From: Buttiauxella ferragutiae
Lineage (GTDB): Bacteria; Pseudomonadota; Gammaproteobacteria; Enterobacterales; Enterobacteriaceae
Length of the DNA: 64,000 bases
Reading direction: 5' to 3' (one strand)
Assembly: GCF_001654915.1 (NCBI RefSeq)
Contig: NZ_LXEQ01000016.1
The notes under the pieces were generated by a model that saw only the letters and a list, made by a program, of their open reading frames with translations, searched no databases and had not been told where the DNA came from. Position numbers and translations under genes: made by a program. Shown here in pieces: positions 17,034 to 26,526 of this stretch (position 1 is its first letter; the number at the start of each line of letters is the position of its first letter).

Positions 17034-18137
17034 ATGGATCGCATCATTCAATCACCGAGTAAATACATCCAGGGTGCCGATGTCATTACAAGACTAGGAG
17101 AATATCTGAGTCCACTGGCCGAACGTTGGCTGGTCGTGGGTGATAAATTTGTATTAGGTTTTGCGCAGGAAGCATTAAGCAAAAGCATGAAGGATGCCGG
17201 ATTAGCGCTAGAAGTCGCGCCATTTGGCGGTGAATGTTCGCAAAATGAAATAAATCGTTTACGCGCCGTGGCAGAAAAAATGCAGTGCAGTGCAATACTG
17301 GGTATCGGTGGCGGAAAAACGCTCGATACCGCAAAAGCACTGGCGCACTTTATAGATGTTCCGGTCGCGATAGCTCCGACCATTGCCTCCACAGACGCTC
17401 CATGTAGCGCCCTTTCCGTTATTTATACCGATACCGGCGAATTCGACCGTTATCTGCTGCTCCCCAACAACCCAGAAATGGTTATTGTCGACACTAAAAT
17501 CGTCGCCGGTGCGCCAGCTCGTTTACTGGCAGCAGGGATTGGTGATGCTCTGGCGACCTGGTTTGAAGCCCGCGCATGTTCACGCAGCGGAGCGACGACT
17601 ATGGCGGGTGGCCGTTGCACTCATGCCGCGCTTGCTCTGGCAGAATTGTGCTACAACACACTGCTCGAAGAGGGTGAAAAAGCGATGCTTGCAGCAGAGC
17701 AGCATGTTGTTACGCCAGCACTGGAACGCGTCATCGAAGCCAACACCTATTTGAGCGGCGTCGGTTTTGAAAGCGGCGGCCTCGCGGCGGCTCATGCAAT
17801 TCATAACGGTTTGACCGCAATTCCAGATGCGCATCATTTCTATCATGGCGAAAAAGTGGCTTTCGGTACGCTGACCCAGTTAGTGCTGGAAAACGCCTCG
17901 CAAGAAGAGTTCGAAACCGTTGCCGCACTGTGTCACTCGGTGGGTTTACCGCTCACGCTGGCACAGCTGGATATCAAAACTGAAGTTGCAGAAAAAATGC
18001 GCATTGTTGCGAGAGCTGCCTGTGCGGAAGGCGAAACTATCCACAATATGCCTGGCGGTGTGACAGTTGATCAAGCCATTGCCGCGCTGTTAGTTGCTGA
18101 CCAGTACGGTCAGCGCCTGTTAGAAGCCTGGGAATAA
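17034..18137 (+). CDS. gldA: glycerol dehydrogenase GldA
   Basis: NAD-dependent, zinc-containing dehydrogenase that interconverts glycerol and dihydroxyacetone. It also acts on related diols and hydroxyacetone. The 367 residues match E. coli GldA throughout. The NAD-binding GIGGGKTLDTAKA lies near residue 94, and zinc ligands fall in GIGDALATWFEA (Asp about 171), AAHAIHNGL (His about 254) and HGEKVAFG (His about 271). A GGGAAATAAAGT ribosome-binding stretch precedes the ATG. In E. coli gldA lies near ptsA/fsaB. Here it stands alone between ppc and katG and has its own terminator. Confidence 0.97.
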   Translation: MDRIIQSPSKYIQGADVITRLGEYLSPLAERWLVVGDKFVLGFAQEALSKSMKDAGLALEVAPFGGECSQNEINRLRAVAEKMQCSAILGIGGGKTLDTAKALAHFIDVPVAIAPTIASTDAPCSALSVIYTDTGEFDRYLLLPNNPEMVIVDTKIVAGAPARLLAAGIGDALATWFEARACSRSGATTMAGGRCTHAALALAELCYNTLLEEGEKAMLAAEQHVVTPALERVIEANTYLSGVGFESGGLAAAHAIHNGLTAIPDAHHFYHGEKVAFGTLTQLVLENASQEEFETVAALCHSVGLPLTLAQLDIKTEVAEKMRIVARAACAEGETIHNMPGGVTVDQAIAALLVADQYGQRLLEAWE

Positions 18138-18144
18138 TACCCAT

Positions 18145-18176
18145 AAAAAATCCCCGCACTTACGCGGGGATTTTCA
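18145..18176. terminator. bidirectional terminator between gldA and katG
   Basis: Perfect stem AAATCCCCGC / GCGGGGATTT with an ACTTA loop. A-run and T-run flanks serve both convergent genes. Confidence 0.9.
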
Positions 18177-18190
18177 TGTCAGATAGCAGA

Positions 18191-20371
18191 TTATTTCAGG
18201 TCAAAGCGATCCAGATTCATCACTTTCACCCAGGCTGCAACAAAGTCTTTCACAAACTTCTCTTTAGCATCGCCACTGGCATACACTTCCGCCAGCGCAC
18301 GCAGAACCGCATTGGAACCAAAGACCAGGTCTGCACGAGTCGCCAGATGTTTCACCTCACCCGACTGACGATCGCGGCCTTCAAACAACTCAGAAGAGTC
18401 ATCGGTCGCTTTCCATTCGGTGCGCATATCCAGCAGGTTGACAAAGAAATCGTTACTGAGCACGCCAAGACGATCGGTGAATACACCTTGTTTACCGCCA
18501 TCAAAATTCGCACCCAGCGCACGCAAACCACCTACCAGCACGGTGAGTTCTGGTGCGGTCAGCGTCAGTTGCTGTGCTTTATCAATCAGCAGGGATTCTG
18601 TTGTCGCCGCATCCACGCGAGCACGGTAGTTACGGAACCCGTCTGCCGCTGGCTCAAGCAGGTTGAACATCTCGATATCGGTCTGATCCTGGCTGGCGTC
18701 CACACGACCCGGAATAAACGGAACACGTACGCTGATGCCAGCCGCTTCCGCTGCCTGCTCAACACCCACCACACCGGCCAGTACAATGATATCGGCCAAA
18801 GATACTTTACCAGAGGCTTTCTGAATCGCTTCCAGCGCTGGCAGAGCACGCGCTGCCGTCGCATTCACATCCCAGCTACGCTGAGGTGCCAGTGCCAGGC
18901 GCGCACCATTAGCACCGCCACGTTTATCGCCGCCACGGAAAGTAGAGGCCGATGCCCAGGCGACAGACACCAGTTCACTCACTGACAAACCGGAACGGGC
19001 AATTTCTGCTTTCAGGTGGTCGATATCTGCTGGTGTTGGGCTGAATGTCGCTTTCGGCAACGGATCCTGCCAAATCAGTTCTTCTCTTGGCACTTCCGGG
19101 CCGATATAACGCGCTACTGGCCCCATATCGCGGTGAGTCAGCTTGAACCATGCGCGGGCAAAGGCTTCATTGAATGCCTGAGGATCATTAAGGAAACGAC
19201 GTGAAATTTTCTCGAATTCTGGGTCAAAACGCAGCGTCAGGTCGGTAACCAACATTGTTGGCTTACGTTTTTTCGAGGGGTCAAAAGGATCAGGAATGAT
19301 TTCTGGCGCATTTACAGCTTCAAACTGAATGGCACCAGCCGGGCTGCGCGTCTGTACCCATTCAAATTTGAACAGGTTCTCGAAGAAGTAGTTACTCCAC
19401 TGCGTTGGCGTTTGTGACCAGACGACTTCCAGGCCAGAAGTAATCGCATCAGCACCTGCACCTGAGCCGTGGCTGCTCGTCCAGCCTAAACCCTGCGCTT
19501 CAATTGGCGCGGCTTCCGGATCGACTCCTACATGGGTTGCTTCCGCCGCACCGTGGGTTTTACCCAGCGTATGACCACCCGCGATAAGCGCGACAGTCTC
19601 TTCGTCGTTCATCCCCATATTGCCAAAAGTCGCACGAATGGCAGCGGCCGCGGAGAGCGGTTCACCACTGGCATTTGGCCCTTCCGGGTTAACATAAATC
19701 AGCCCCATTTCGGTCGCGGCCAATGGGCGTTTGGCGAGCGCTTCAGGATCACGATGCTCAAGCCAGGCTTTTTCATTACCCCAGTTCACATCAAGGTCTG
19801 GCTCCCAAACGTCTTCACGCCCAGCGCCAAAACCGAAGGTACGGAAACCGGAGTTTTCCAGCGCCACGTTCCCCGCTAACACATAAAGATCGGCCCAGGA
19901 TATTTTCTGACCATATTTCTGTTTAATAGGCCACAGCAGGCGACGGGCTTTATCAAGGCTAACGTTATCCGGCCAGGAATTAAGAGGAGCAAAACGCTGC
20001 TGACCACGGCCTGCGCCACCACGACCATCGACTGAACGATAGGTGCCAGCACCATGCCAGGCCATACGAATGAACAGCCCGGCATAGCTGCCCCAATCAG
20101 CAGGCCACCATGGCTGAGAATCGGTTAACAGGGCTTTGAGGTCGCCTTTCAGAGCAGAATAATCAAGTTTGCTGAATTCTTTCCGGTAGTCAAAATCTTC
20201 GCCCAGGGGGTTTGAACGGTTAGAGTGCTGATTGAGGAGGTCAACACGGAGTTGCTTTGGCCACCAGTCACGAGTGCTTGTACCCGCTCCTGCGCTTACA
20301 TCCTGACTGCCCTGATGAAACGGGCACTTTCCTGCTGACAACGTATTATGATCGTTTTCGTTCGTGCTCAT
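18191..20371 (-). CDS. katG: catalase-peroxidase KatG (HPI)
   Basis: Bifunctional heme enzyme that destroys H2O2 in the cytoplasm. From the ATG at 20371 the product is 726 residues, equal to E. coli. Distal heme residues are in FIRMAWHGAGTYR (Arg/Trp/His about 102-106). The proximal His is in LIAGGHTLGKTHG (about 267). GLIYVNPEGP contains the Tyr of the Met-Tyr-Trp crosslink. An upstream start (MKGSRK) only extends into the GGGAGCAGGAAG ribosome-binding site and is rejected. It is adjacent to metF, as in E. coli, and is expected to be OxyR-activated. Confidence 0.97.
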   Translation of the reverse strand: MSTNENDHNTLSAGKCPFHQGSQDVSAGAGTSTRDWWPKQLRVDLLNQHSNRSNPLGEDFDYRKEFSKLDYSALKGDLKALLTDSQPWWPADWGSYAGLFIRMAWHGAGTYRSVDGRGGAGRGQQRFAPLNSWPDNVSLDKARRLLWPIKQKYGQKISWADLYVLAGNVALENSGFRTFGFGAGREDVWEPDLDVNWGNEKAWLEHRDPEALAKRPLAATEMGLIYVNPEGPNASGEPLSAAAAIRATFGNMGMNDEETVALIAGGHTLGKTHGAAEATHVGVDPEAAPIEAQGLGWTSSHGSGAGADAITSGLEVVWSQTPTQWSNYFFENLFKFEWVQTRSPAGAIQFEAVNAPEIIPDPFDPSKKRKPTMLVTDLTLRFDPEFEKISRRFLNDPQAFNEAFARAWFKLTHRDMGPVARYIGPEVPREELIWQDPLPKATFSPTPADIDHLKAEIARSGLSVSELVSVAWASASTFRGGDKRGGANGARLALAPQRSWDVNATAARALPALEAIQKASGKVSLADIIVLAGVVGVEQAAEAAGISVRVPFIPGRVDASQDQTDIEMFNLLEPAADGFRNYRARVDAATTESLLIDKAQQLTLTAPELTVLVGGLRALGANFDGGKQGVFTDRLGVLSNDFFVNLLDMRTEWKATDDSSELFEGRDRQSGEVKHLATRADLVFGSNAVLRALAEVYASGDAKEKFVKDFVAAWVKVMNLDRFDLK

Positions 20372-20418
20372 CTTCCTGCTCCCTTTCACTGTTGTAGTAC
20401 CAGGATATACATCTCTGC

Positions 20419-20462
20419 AGATAAGTTATAGATGAAAAAAACTACAGATTTGATAGTTATTA
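20419..20462 (-). promoter_or_regulatory. possible OxyR site upstream of katG
   Basis: An AT-rich stretch holds ATAG/CTAT-like half-sites: TTATAGAT near 20427, CTACAG and GATAG near 20453 on the plus strand. Their spacing is loosely compatible with OxyR. The position fits the katG promoter, but the match is imperfect and I infer it partly from the known regulation. Confidence 0.35.
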
Positions 20463-20593
20463 CCTTCTGACCAGAGGCAAGGTAGCAAAAGTTTTTTTAA
20501 CAAAACGTCGACAACCCCATAAACTTTCAAAATTAAGAATTAAAAGTTCGAAGGAAATCAGGAGAATGGATGTGAGTTTACTGCGGAGAAAGT

Positions 20594-20616
20594 CATGGCC
20601 CTTGCGGGCCATTTTC
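20594..20616 (-). terminator. possible metF terminator
   Basis: Stem ATGGCCC / GGGCCAT directly after metF. The T-run is weak on the metF (minus) strand and better on the plus strand, so function is uncertain. Confidence 0.5.
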
Positions 20617-20621
20617 TTCAA

Positions 20622-21512
20622 TCAGATAGTCGGGCGAACACCCAGCGTGTGGCAAATTGCGTAACTCATCTCTGCGCGGTTTAGCGTATAGAAGTGGAAG
20701 TCTTTCACGCCTTCACGGCTGAGAATTTTCACCATATCCATCGCAATATTAGCACCGACCATTTTGCGAGTTTCCGCGTCGTCATCCAGGCCTTCAAACA
20801 TTTGCGCCATCCAGTGCGGAACGCGCACATTGGTCATGGTGGCAAATTTGTGTGCCTGCTTGTAGTTACTGACCGGCAGAATACCCGGCACGATTTCAAC
20901 GTCGATACCCGCAGCGGCGCAGCGGTCGCGGAAGCGCAGATAACTTTCTACATCGAAGAAGAACTGAGTAATAGCGCGGTTTGCACCGGCATCAATCTTG
21001 CGCTTCAGGTTGATAAGATCAGCCTGCGCACTTTTCGCTTCAGGATGAACTTCCGGGTAAGCGGCGACAGAAATATCAAAGTCACCGACATCTTTAAGTA
21101 ACGTCACCAGGTCAGAAGCGTACATATCCGGTTTGCCGCCGCCTGGCGGTAAATCACCGCGCAGAGCCACGATATGACGGATACCGTTATTCCAGTAATC
21201 CTGCGCGATAGCACGCAGTTCATCGCGCGTTGCATCAATACAAGTGAGGTGCGGTGCCGCTTCCAGACCGGTGCGGTCTTTAATGCCTTTGATGATGCTA
21301 TGCGTGCGGTCACGTTCGCCCGAGTTTGCGCCGTAAGTCACGGAGACAAATTTTGGCTTCAGGCTGCTGAGTCGATCAATTGAGCTCCACAGGGTTTGTT
21401 CCATTTCACTGGTGCGCGGCGGGAAAAATTCAAAGGAAACGTTAATTTGCCCGGCGACTTCGGCCAGACTCTGATTCAGTGCTTCCCGCTGGTTGGCGTG
21501 AAAAAAGCTCAT
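20622..21512 (-). CDS. metF: 5,10-methylenetetrahydrofolate reductase
   Basis: FAD enzyme that reduces methylene-THF to methyl-THF, the methyl donor for methionine synthesis. The 296 residues equal E. coli MetF. The catalytic Glu28 is in NVSFEFFPPR. ALRGDLPPGGGKP carries the folate-contacting Asp (about 120), and ITQFFFD is also present. A met-box operator about 50-80 bp upstream implies MetJ repression. It is a stand-alone gene between katG and metBL. Confidence 0.98.
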   Translation of the reverse strand: MSFFHANQREALNQSLAEVAGQINVSFEFFPPRTSEMEQTLWSSIDRLSSLKPKFVSVTYGANSGERDRTHSIIKGIKDRTGLEAAPHLTCIDATRDELRAIAQDYWNNGIRHIVALRGDLPPGGGKPDMYASDLVTLLKDVGDFDISVAAYPEVHPEAKSAQADLINLKRKIDAGANRAITQFFFDVESYLRFRDRCAAAGIDVEIVPGILPVSNYKQAHKFATMTNVRVPHWMAQMFEGLDDDAETRKMVGANIAMDMVKILSREGVKDFHFYTLNRAEMSYAICHTLGVRPTI

Positions 21513-21560
21513 ACCCTTACCTCATTAATCGCATTTTATTATGTGATGTTGTGTTTTGTT

Positions 21561-21591
21561 GCTATCCAGACGTTTAGACGTCCAGATAGCA
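21561..21591 (-). promoter_or_regulatory. MetJ operator (met boxes) of metF
   Basis: Tandem 8-bp met boxes AGACGTTT (21568) and AGACGTCC (21576) are followed by AGATAGCA (21584). They are compared with the consensus AGACGTCT. The outer GCTATC / GATAGC ends make the block symmetric. It would bind MetJ-SAM. Confidence 0.85.
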
Positions 21592-21690
21592 AGATGAAGG
21601 AAAAGCGTGACGTCGTCAACAGAAAATTCAACACAAGAAATGAGGATTTCTCACTCAAGTTGAAATTTATTCATGTTCGAGGGGGAGGAT

Positions 21691-21716
21691 GAAAAAAGGC
21701 CAGCTAAAGCTGGCCT
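21691..21716 (-). terminator. metBL terminator
   Basis: On the minus strand, stem GGCCAGC-TTTA-GCTGGCC is followed by TTTTTTC, about 25 bp after the metL stop. Confidence 0.88.
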
Positions 21717-21739
21717 CGGTATTTCTGTCACTGCACCGT

Positions 21740-24172
21740 TTACAGCAACTGCGCCAAACGGTTGAGATCCGACTGAATAGCGCCAGCCGTCACATCCCGA
21801 CCAGCGCCAGGCCCACGAATCACCAGCGGGTTATCGCGATACCAGCGGCTTTCGATGGCGAAAACGTTATCGCACGGCAGCAGCGAAGCCAACGGGTGCT
21901 CAGGGCGCACCGCCTCCACGCCGACACGCGCTTTACCATTGGCATCGAAACGCGCCACGTAACGTAACACCAGACCCATTTCCTGAGCCGCTTCAAAACG
22001 CTGAACCATCTGTTCGTTCAGCTCATCGCCATTTTCAAAGAAATGGTCAATTGAACCAGTTTCACTACCGTTTGTTACCAGCGATTCAACGCGCACCTGA
22101 TCTGGCTCGATGTCATAACCTGCTTCACGGGCAAGAATCACCAGCTTGCGCATCACGTCTTTACCGGAAAGATCAACGCGCGGGTCTGGTTCAGTCAACC
22201 CTTGCTGCCAGGCCTGGTCCACCAAATCGGTAAACGGCACCGTGCCATCGAATTGCAGGAACAGCCAGGAGAGCGTACCGGAGAAAATACCGCTGATGGC
22301 AAGAATTGAGTCACCGCTTTCACGCAGGTCACGAACGGTATGGTTGACCGGCAAACCTGCACCCACGGTGGCGTTATACAACCAGTGGCGGCCTGTCTTG
22401 GTAAAGGCGTTGCGAATTTCACGGTACTTCTGGCTGTTGCTGGCACCGGCCAGTTTATTGGCGCTGATCACGTGGAAACCGTGGCTGGCGAAATCAAGAT
22501 ACTGATCGGCCAATTGCTCACTCGCCGTCACATCCAGAACCACCAAGTCGTCATACGGATGCGAACGCATCCACTGGAACAGGGATTCTTCATCCTGCTC
22601 TACCGCTTCGTCGTTAAAGAAAGCGAGCGCGCGGCTGGCATCCAGCCCTTCGTAATTCAGCAAACTGCGGCGGCTATCTACAACACCCGCCAGAACGAAT
22701 TCAAAACCGGTACGCGCAGAAATAGTTTCTTGCTCGCGGGCGAACAATTCCAGCCAGCGAGAACCAATATTCCCTTTACCGAAAAGCACCAGACCAACAC
22801 GTTTTTCAGCGCGGAACAGGGACTTATGCAGACCCTTGATGAGATTTTCAGTTGGGCCAACACGCAGTACCGCAACCAAACTAATTCCGTCTTCAGACTG
22901 CCAGATAAACTCAACAGGCTGGTCTTTCAACTGCTGCCAGAAGCGGTGGCTATGCAGCGGGTTACGACATACGCCTGCGCCCACCATCGCCACCAGCGCC
23001 AGGCCTTCACGCAGACGTAATTCGCCCGGCAGGTTAGCTTTCGTGAGCGTTTCTAACACGCTGCCGGCAACTTCTGAGGTATAGCAAAGTTGCAGCAGGT
23101 TACGATCGGGATGAACGCCAACCGACAGCGGGCGAATCTGGGCACGTTTTAACAACGTATCCAGCTCTTTGTGTGCCAGCTTAAAATCTTGCTGCGGGGA
23201 AACCTGCAGTTCAATCAGGCAGACATCATCGTGGCTGGTGACGATACGTGCGCCAGTACCGGAAGCCAGCACACGCTCGATACGTGTTGAACCTTGTTCT
23301 GGTGAATAGCTGCAACGTAATTGCAGGTCGATATCGCTACCAGAAACAGGCTGCAAGGTACGGGCGTGCAGGACAGGAGCGGCCAGGCGAGCCAGCTCAC
23401 TCGCTTCATCCAGGCGCAAAAGAGGCAGCAAGCACGCATCTTTCACTTTACGTGGGTCAGCGCTGTAAACCCCGGCAACGTCACTCCAGATGGTCACGCG
23501 GGAAACCCCAGCCAATGCACCAATTTGAGTGGCGGAATAGTCAGAACCATTACGGCCAAGCAGCACGGTTTCACCCGCATCATTACGGCAAATAAAGCCG
23601 GTAACGACGAGGCGCTTATGCGGATGTTGCGCCATAAGTTCTTGCAGCAAAGGCCAGGATAAGCCTTCGTTAACTTGTGGTTGAGCAGCACGTTCAGCGC
23701 GCATAAATTCACGCGCATCCAGCCATGCAGCCGGATGACCTAACTGATTCAGCACCGCAGACATCAGGCGTGCAGACCAAATTTCACCATGACCTACGAC
23801 TTCGGCATACACTGCGTCAGTCATTTTGCCATCCAGCAAAGCCGCCAGACGCTCAAGATCCTGAATGAATGCACCGATCAGAGCATCAGCAACCTCAGGA
23901 GCCACAAGGCCGCTAATCAACTCGCTCTGATAACGACGCAGCGCTTGTTGAACCTGATGAGCAGAAAGACGATCGCTTTGGCTCAATTTTAGCCAGTTAA
24001 TCAACTGGTTGGTCGTGCTACCGGCGGCGGAAACCACCATCATGTCGCCAGGATGAGAATACTCGGCCATGATCCCTGCAACGCGCAGGTAACACTTCAC
24101 ATCTGCCAGACTACTGCCACCAAATTTATGCAGTTGGCGAACCGGCGCCGCTGCTGGTGCTGAAACACTCAT
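21740..24172 (-). CDS. metL: bifunctional aspartokinase II / homoserine dehydrogenase II
   Basis: Catalyses two steps of the aspartate pathway toward methionine. The N-terminal aspartokinase (about 1-450) opens with QLHKFGGSSLADVKCY and has GRNGSDYSATQIGAL. The C-terminal homoserine dehydrogenase (about 460-810) has the NAD(P) motif LVLFGKGNIGSRWLELF and the GLTEPDPRVDLSGKDVMRKL signature. At 810 residues it equals E. coli MetL, with both domains intact. It lies 2 bp after metB, in the metBL operon under the MetJ operator upstream of metB. Confidence 0.98.
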   Translation of the reverse strand: MSVSAPAAAPVRQLHKFGGSSLADVKCYLRVAGIMAEYSHPGDMMVVSAAGSTTNQLINWLKLSQSDRLSAHQVQQALRRYQSELISGLVAPEVADALIGAFIQDLERLAALLDGKMTDAVYAEVVGHGEIWSARLMSAVLNQLGHPAAWLDAREFMRAERAAQPQVNEGLSWPLLQELMAQHPHKRLVVTGFICRNDAGETVLLGRNGSDYSATQIGALAGVSRVTIWSDVAGVYSADPRKVKDACLLPLLRLDEASELARLAAPVLHARTLQPVSGSDIDLQLRCSYSPEQGSTRIERVLASGTGARIVTSHDDVCLIELQVSPQQDFKLAHKELDTLLKRAQIRPLSVGVHPDRNLLQLCYTSEVAGSVLETLTKANLPGELRLREGLALVAMVGAGVCRNPLHSHRFWQQLKDQPVEFIWQSEDGISLVAVLRVGPTENLIKGLHKSLFRAEKRVGLVLFGKGNIGSRWLELFAREQETISARTGFEFVLAGVVDSRRSLLNYEGLDASRALAFFNDEAVEQDEESLFQWMRSHPYDDLVVLDVTASEQLADQYLDFASHGFHVISANKLAGASNSQKYREIRNAFTKTGRHWLYNATVGAGLPVNHTVRDLRESGDSILAISGIFSGTLSWLFLQFDGTVPFTDLVDQAWQQGLTEPDPRVDLSGKDVMRKLVILAREAGYDIEPDQVRVESLVTNGSETGSIDHFFENGDELNEQMVQRFEAAQEMGLVLRYVARFDANGKARVGVEAVRPEHPLASLLPCDNVFAIESRWYRDNPLVIRGPGAGRDVTAGAIQSDLNRLAQLL

Positions 24173-24174
24173 GC

Positions 24175-25335
24175 TTACCCCTCGGCTGCAACCCGGAAGG
24201 CATTTTCCAGGTCAGCAATTAAATCTTCACTATCTTCAATGCCAGTCGAAATACGCAGCAAGGTTTCTGAAATCCCTGCTGCTGCACGCGCTTCTGGCGC
24301 CATGCCCGCATGGGTCATCGTCGCCGCGTGTGAAATCAAACTTTCTACTCCACCCAGCGATTCCGCTAACGTGAAGAGAGTCAGGCTACTCAGGAATCGA
24401 CGCAGCGTTTGCTCGTCGCCATTAAATTCAAAACTCAGCATCGCGCCAAAACCTTTTTGCTGACGAGCAGCAATTTCATGGCCCTGGTTTTCTGGCAGCG
24501 AAGGATGATACAGCTTTTTCACCAGCGGTTGCGTTTGCAGGAAATCGACAATCGCCTGGGCATTTCGTTGCGCCACTTCCATACGTGGTGAAAGTGTACG
24601 CAGGCCACGCAGCAGCAAGTAGCTATCGAAAGCACTGCCGGTTACGCCAATGTTGTTTGCCCACCAGGCAAGCTCGGTGACGGTTTCCGCGTCTTTCGCA
24701 ATCACCACACCGGCAACCACATCTGAGTGACCATTCAGGTATTTAGTACAAGAGTGCAGAACCAGATCTGCGCCCAATGCCAGCGGGTTTTGCAACGCCG
24801 GGCTCAGGAAGGTGTTATCCACTACACTGATTGCCCCGGCTTCACGCGCGGCGGCGCAGATTTTCGCAATATCTACCACTCGTAACAAGGGATTACTTGG
24901 GCTTTCGACCAGCACGAGTTTTGGGTTTTCGTTAAGTGCTGCCGCTAAAGCAGCTTCATCACCTTGATCGACAAACAAAACACGGTATGCACCGCGTTTT
25001 GCCAGGCTGTCAAACAGACGATAACTGCCGCCGTAACAGTCATGCGGAGCCACCAGCAGATCGCCAGGCTTCAGGTAAACAGTCGTCACCAGATGGATTG
25101 CTGACATGCCGGTATTTGTCAGCACTGCGCCCGCACCACCTTCCAGTTCGGCCAGCGCACGCTGTACGACATCACGCGTAGGATTGCCACGGCGCGAGTA
25201 ATCATGCGCGCGCGGTTCATTAAATCCGGTGAAATTATAAGTACTGGAAAGATGGATAGGGGGTACAACGCAGCCGTATTGCTCGTCATCGTTCAAACCG
25301 CTACGTACTGCGATAGTTGCCTGTTTACGCGTCAT
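24175..25335 (-). CDS. metB: cystathionine gamma-synthase
   Basis: PLP enzyme that joins O-succinylhomoserine and cysteine to give cystathionine. The ATG at 25335 yields 386 residues identical in extent to E. coli MetB. The ORF can be extended 37 codons upstream into the MetJ operator and is rejected there. The PLP lysine is in LVLHSCTKYLNGHSD (about 198) and the Cys/Met-metabolism signature surrounds it. The short gap to metL suggests translational coupling. It is divergent from metJ and shares its control region. Confidence 0.98.
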   Translation of the reverse strand: MTRKQATIAVRSGLNDDEQYGCVVPPIHLSSTYNFTGFNEPRAHDYSRRGNPTRDVVQRALAELEGGAGAVLTNTGMSAIHLVTTVYLKPGDLLVAPHDCYGGSYRLFDSLAKRGAYRVLFVDQGDEAALAAALNENPKLVLVESPSNPLLRVVDIAKICAAAREAGAISVVDNTFLSPALQNPLALGADLVLHSCTKYLNGHSDVVAGVVIAKDAETVTELAWWANNIGVTGSAFDSYLLLRGLRTLSPRMEVAQRNAQAIVDFLQTQPLVKKLYHPSLPENQGHEIAARQQKGFGAMLSFEFNGDEQTLRRFLSSLTLFTLAESLGGVESLISHAATMTHAGMAPEARAAAGISETLLRISTGIEDSEDLIADLENAFRVAAEG

Positions 25336-25395
25336 GGCTCTCGAATCCTTGCTGGTCGAATAAAAGTCAGAGACCAGAGTAAACACTGCTGAGTT

Positions 25396-25427
25396 AGACG
25401 TCAATACATCTGGACATCTAAACTTCT
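25396..25427. promoter_or_regulatory. MetJ operator between metB and metJ
   Basis: Four contiguous 8-bp met boxes start at 25396: AGACGTCA, ATACATCT, GGACATCT and AAACTTCT. The first and third fit the AGACGTCT consensus best. The array lies between the divergent metBL and metJ genes and implies repression of both. Confidence 0.85.
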
Positions 25428-25597
25428 TTGCGTATAGATTGAGCAAACGCGCAATAGCCGTTAAAATTATACGCTTTAGGGTGATAGCGCCGCAGACCGC
25501 GGATCAATAAACGCTGTACACTACGTCCAGAAAATCGCTTCTGTCGTGTGTTGTCCGATTGAAGCACATTTATATTGATAAGAGGATTAAGTATCTC

Positions 25598-25915
25598 ATG
25601 GCTGAATGGAGCGGCGAATATATCAGCCCTTACGCTGAGCACGGGAAGAAGAGTGAGCAAGTAAAGAAAATTACGGTTTCCATTCCTCTGAAGGTGTTAA
25701 AAATCCTCACCGATGAGCGTACCCGTCGCCAGGTGAATAACCTGCGTCACGCAACCAACAGTGAGCTGCTATGTGAAGCATTTCTGCATGCGTTTACTGG
25801 TCAACCGCTGCCAAACGATGCGGACCTGCGTAAAGAACGTAGTGATGAGATTCCTGAAGCAGCGAAGGTGATCATGCGCGAGTTGGGGATTGATCCAGAG
25901 ACCTGGGAATACTAG
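25598..25915 (+). CDS. metJ: methionine regulon repressor MetJ
   Basis: Ribbon-helix-helix repressor that uses S-adenosylmethionine as corepressor. The ATG at 25598 gives 105 residues, the usual length. The DNA-binding strand KKITVSIPL (about 22-30) and the helix LTDERTRRQVNNLRHATNSE follow. Residues are almost identical to E. coli. A 13-codon upstream extension of the frame is not supported, because AGAGG precedes the chosen region. It is autoregulated through the adjacent met boxes. An ERIC repeat begins 16 bp after its stop. Confidence 0.98.
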   Translation: MAEWSGEYISPYAEHGKKSEQVKKITVSIPLKVLKILTDERTRRQVNNLRHATNSELLCEAFLHAFTGQPLPNDADLRKERSDEIPEAAKVIMRELGIDPETWEY

Positions 25916-25931
25916 TTACAGAAATTATCCT

Positions 25932-26058
25932 TATTCCCTATAGCATTCGAGTCGTAGGTAGGCGGCAAGGGAGCAAATCCCCGGGAGCTTACTGAAGTAA
26001 GTGACTGGGGTGAGTGAGTGCAGCCAACACCCCTACGGCTTGAATGATGACGGGAATA
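25932..26058 (+). repeat. ERIC repeat copy 1 (metJ-rpmE intergenic)
   Basis: A 127-bp element contains the ERIC core GGAGCTTACTGAAGTAAGTG and TGACTGGGGTGAGTGAGTGC, with inverted termini TATTCCC / GGGAATA. Its length equals the classic enterobacterial repetitive intergenic consensus. It lies between the metJ stop and the rpmE terminator, where E. coli has yiiX in this neighbourhood. Confidence 0.95.
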
Positions 26059-26059
26059 A

Positions 26060-26090
26060 CAAAAAAGGCGCCGTTAGGCGCCTTTCTCTT
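26060..26090 (-). terminator. rpmE terminator
   Basis: On the minus strand, AAAGGCGCC-TAAC-GGCGCCTTTTTT forms a strong stem with a T-run. Confidence 0.9.
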
Positions 26091-26102
26091 ACCGTCGGCG
26101 AA

Positions 26103-26318
26103 TTACTTCTTCGCGCCTGGAACGCTGAAACGCTTGTTGAAGCGGTCAACGCGGCCACCGGTAGCAACATCACGCTGCTTGCCAGTGTAGAACGGGTGGC
26201 ATTCGCCACAGACGTCCAGGTTCAGATCATGACCCACGGTAGAGCGAATCTTGATAGAATTACCACATGAGCAGTTTGCAGTAATTTCTGCGTAGTTCGG
26301 GTGAATATTCTTTTTCAT
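26103..26318 (-). CDS. rpmE: 50S ribosomal protein L31
   Basis: Zinc-binding L31 of the large subunit, bridging to the small subunit. It is 71 residues against 70 in E. coli. The Zn-ribbon cysteines are visible as Cys16 and Cys18 (NCSCGN) and Cys37 and Cys40 (DVCGECHPF), making it the zinc-containing (C+) form. The basic C-terminus RVDRFNKRFSVPGAKK binds rRNA. It is divergent from priA and followed by its own terminator and an ERIC. Confidence 0.98.
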   Translation of the reverse strand: MKKNIHPNYAEITANCSCGNSIKIRSTVGHDLNLDVCGECHPFYTGKQRDVATGGRVDRFNKRFSVPGAKK

Positions 26319-26526
26319 GGAAAACCTCTGTATAAGGCCGCGTCGCTCTTCCAGCCCTAACGCCAGACACCACGCGAAGTTGATAAATTAGGTTTTTTGA
26401 TACCAAAAACTGCGCATCAAAGGCGGCGAATCATACAGAACCCCGCGAATGGATGCAAACTGATCCGCATTTTCTGGAACACACAGTGTACACTATCTCG
26501 TCATTTTTATCAGCCTGGATGCATTC

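Noticed and set aside
18176..18985. 269-codon plus-strand ORF opposite katG.
   Set aside because: Antisense shadow of the strongly coding katG frame. It is low complexity in His/Gln/Arg, with no family features.
22340..23020. 226-codon plus-strand ORF opposite metL.
   Set aside because: Antisense shadow of the aspartokinase/homoserine dehydrogenase frame. No ribosome-binding site or recognisable domain.
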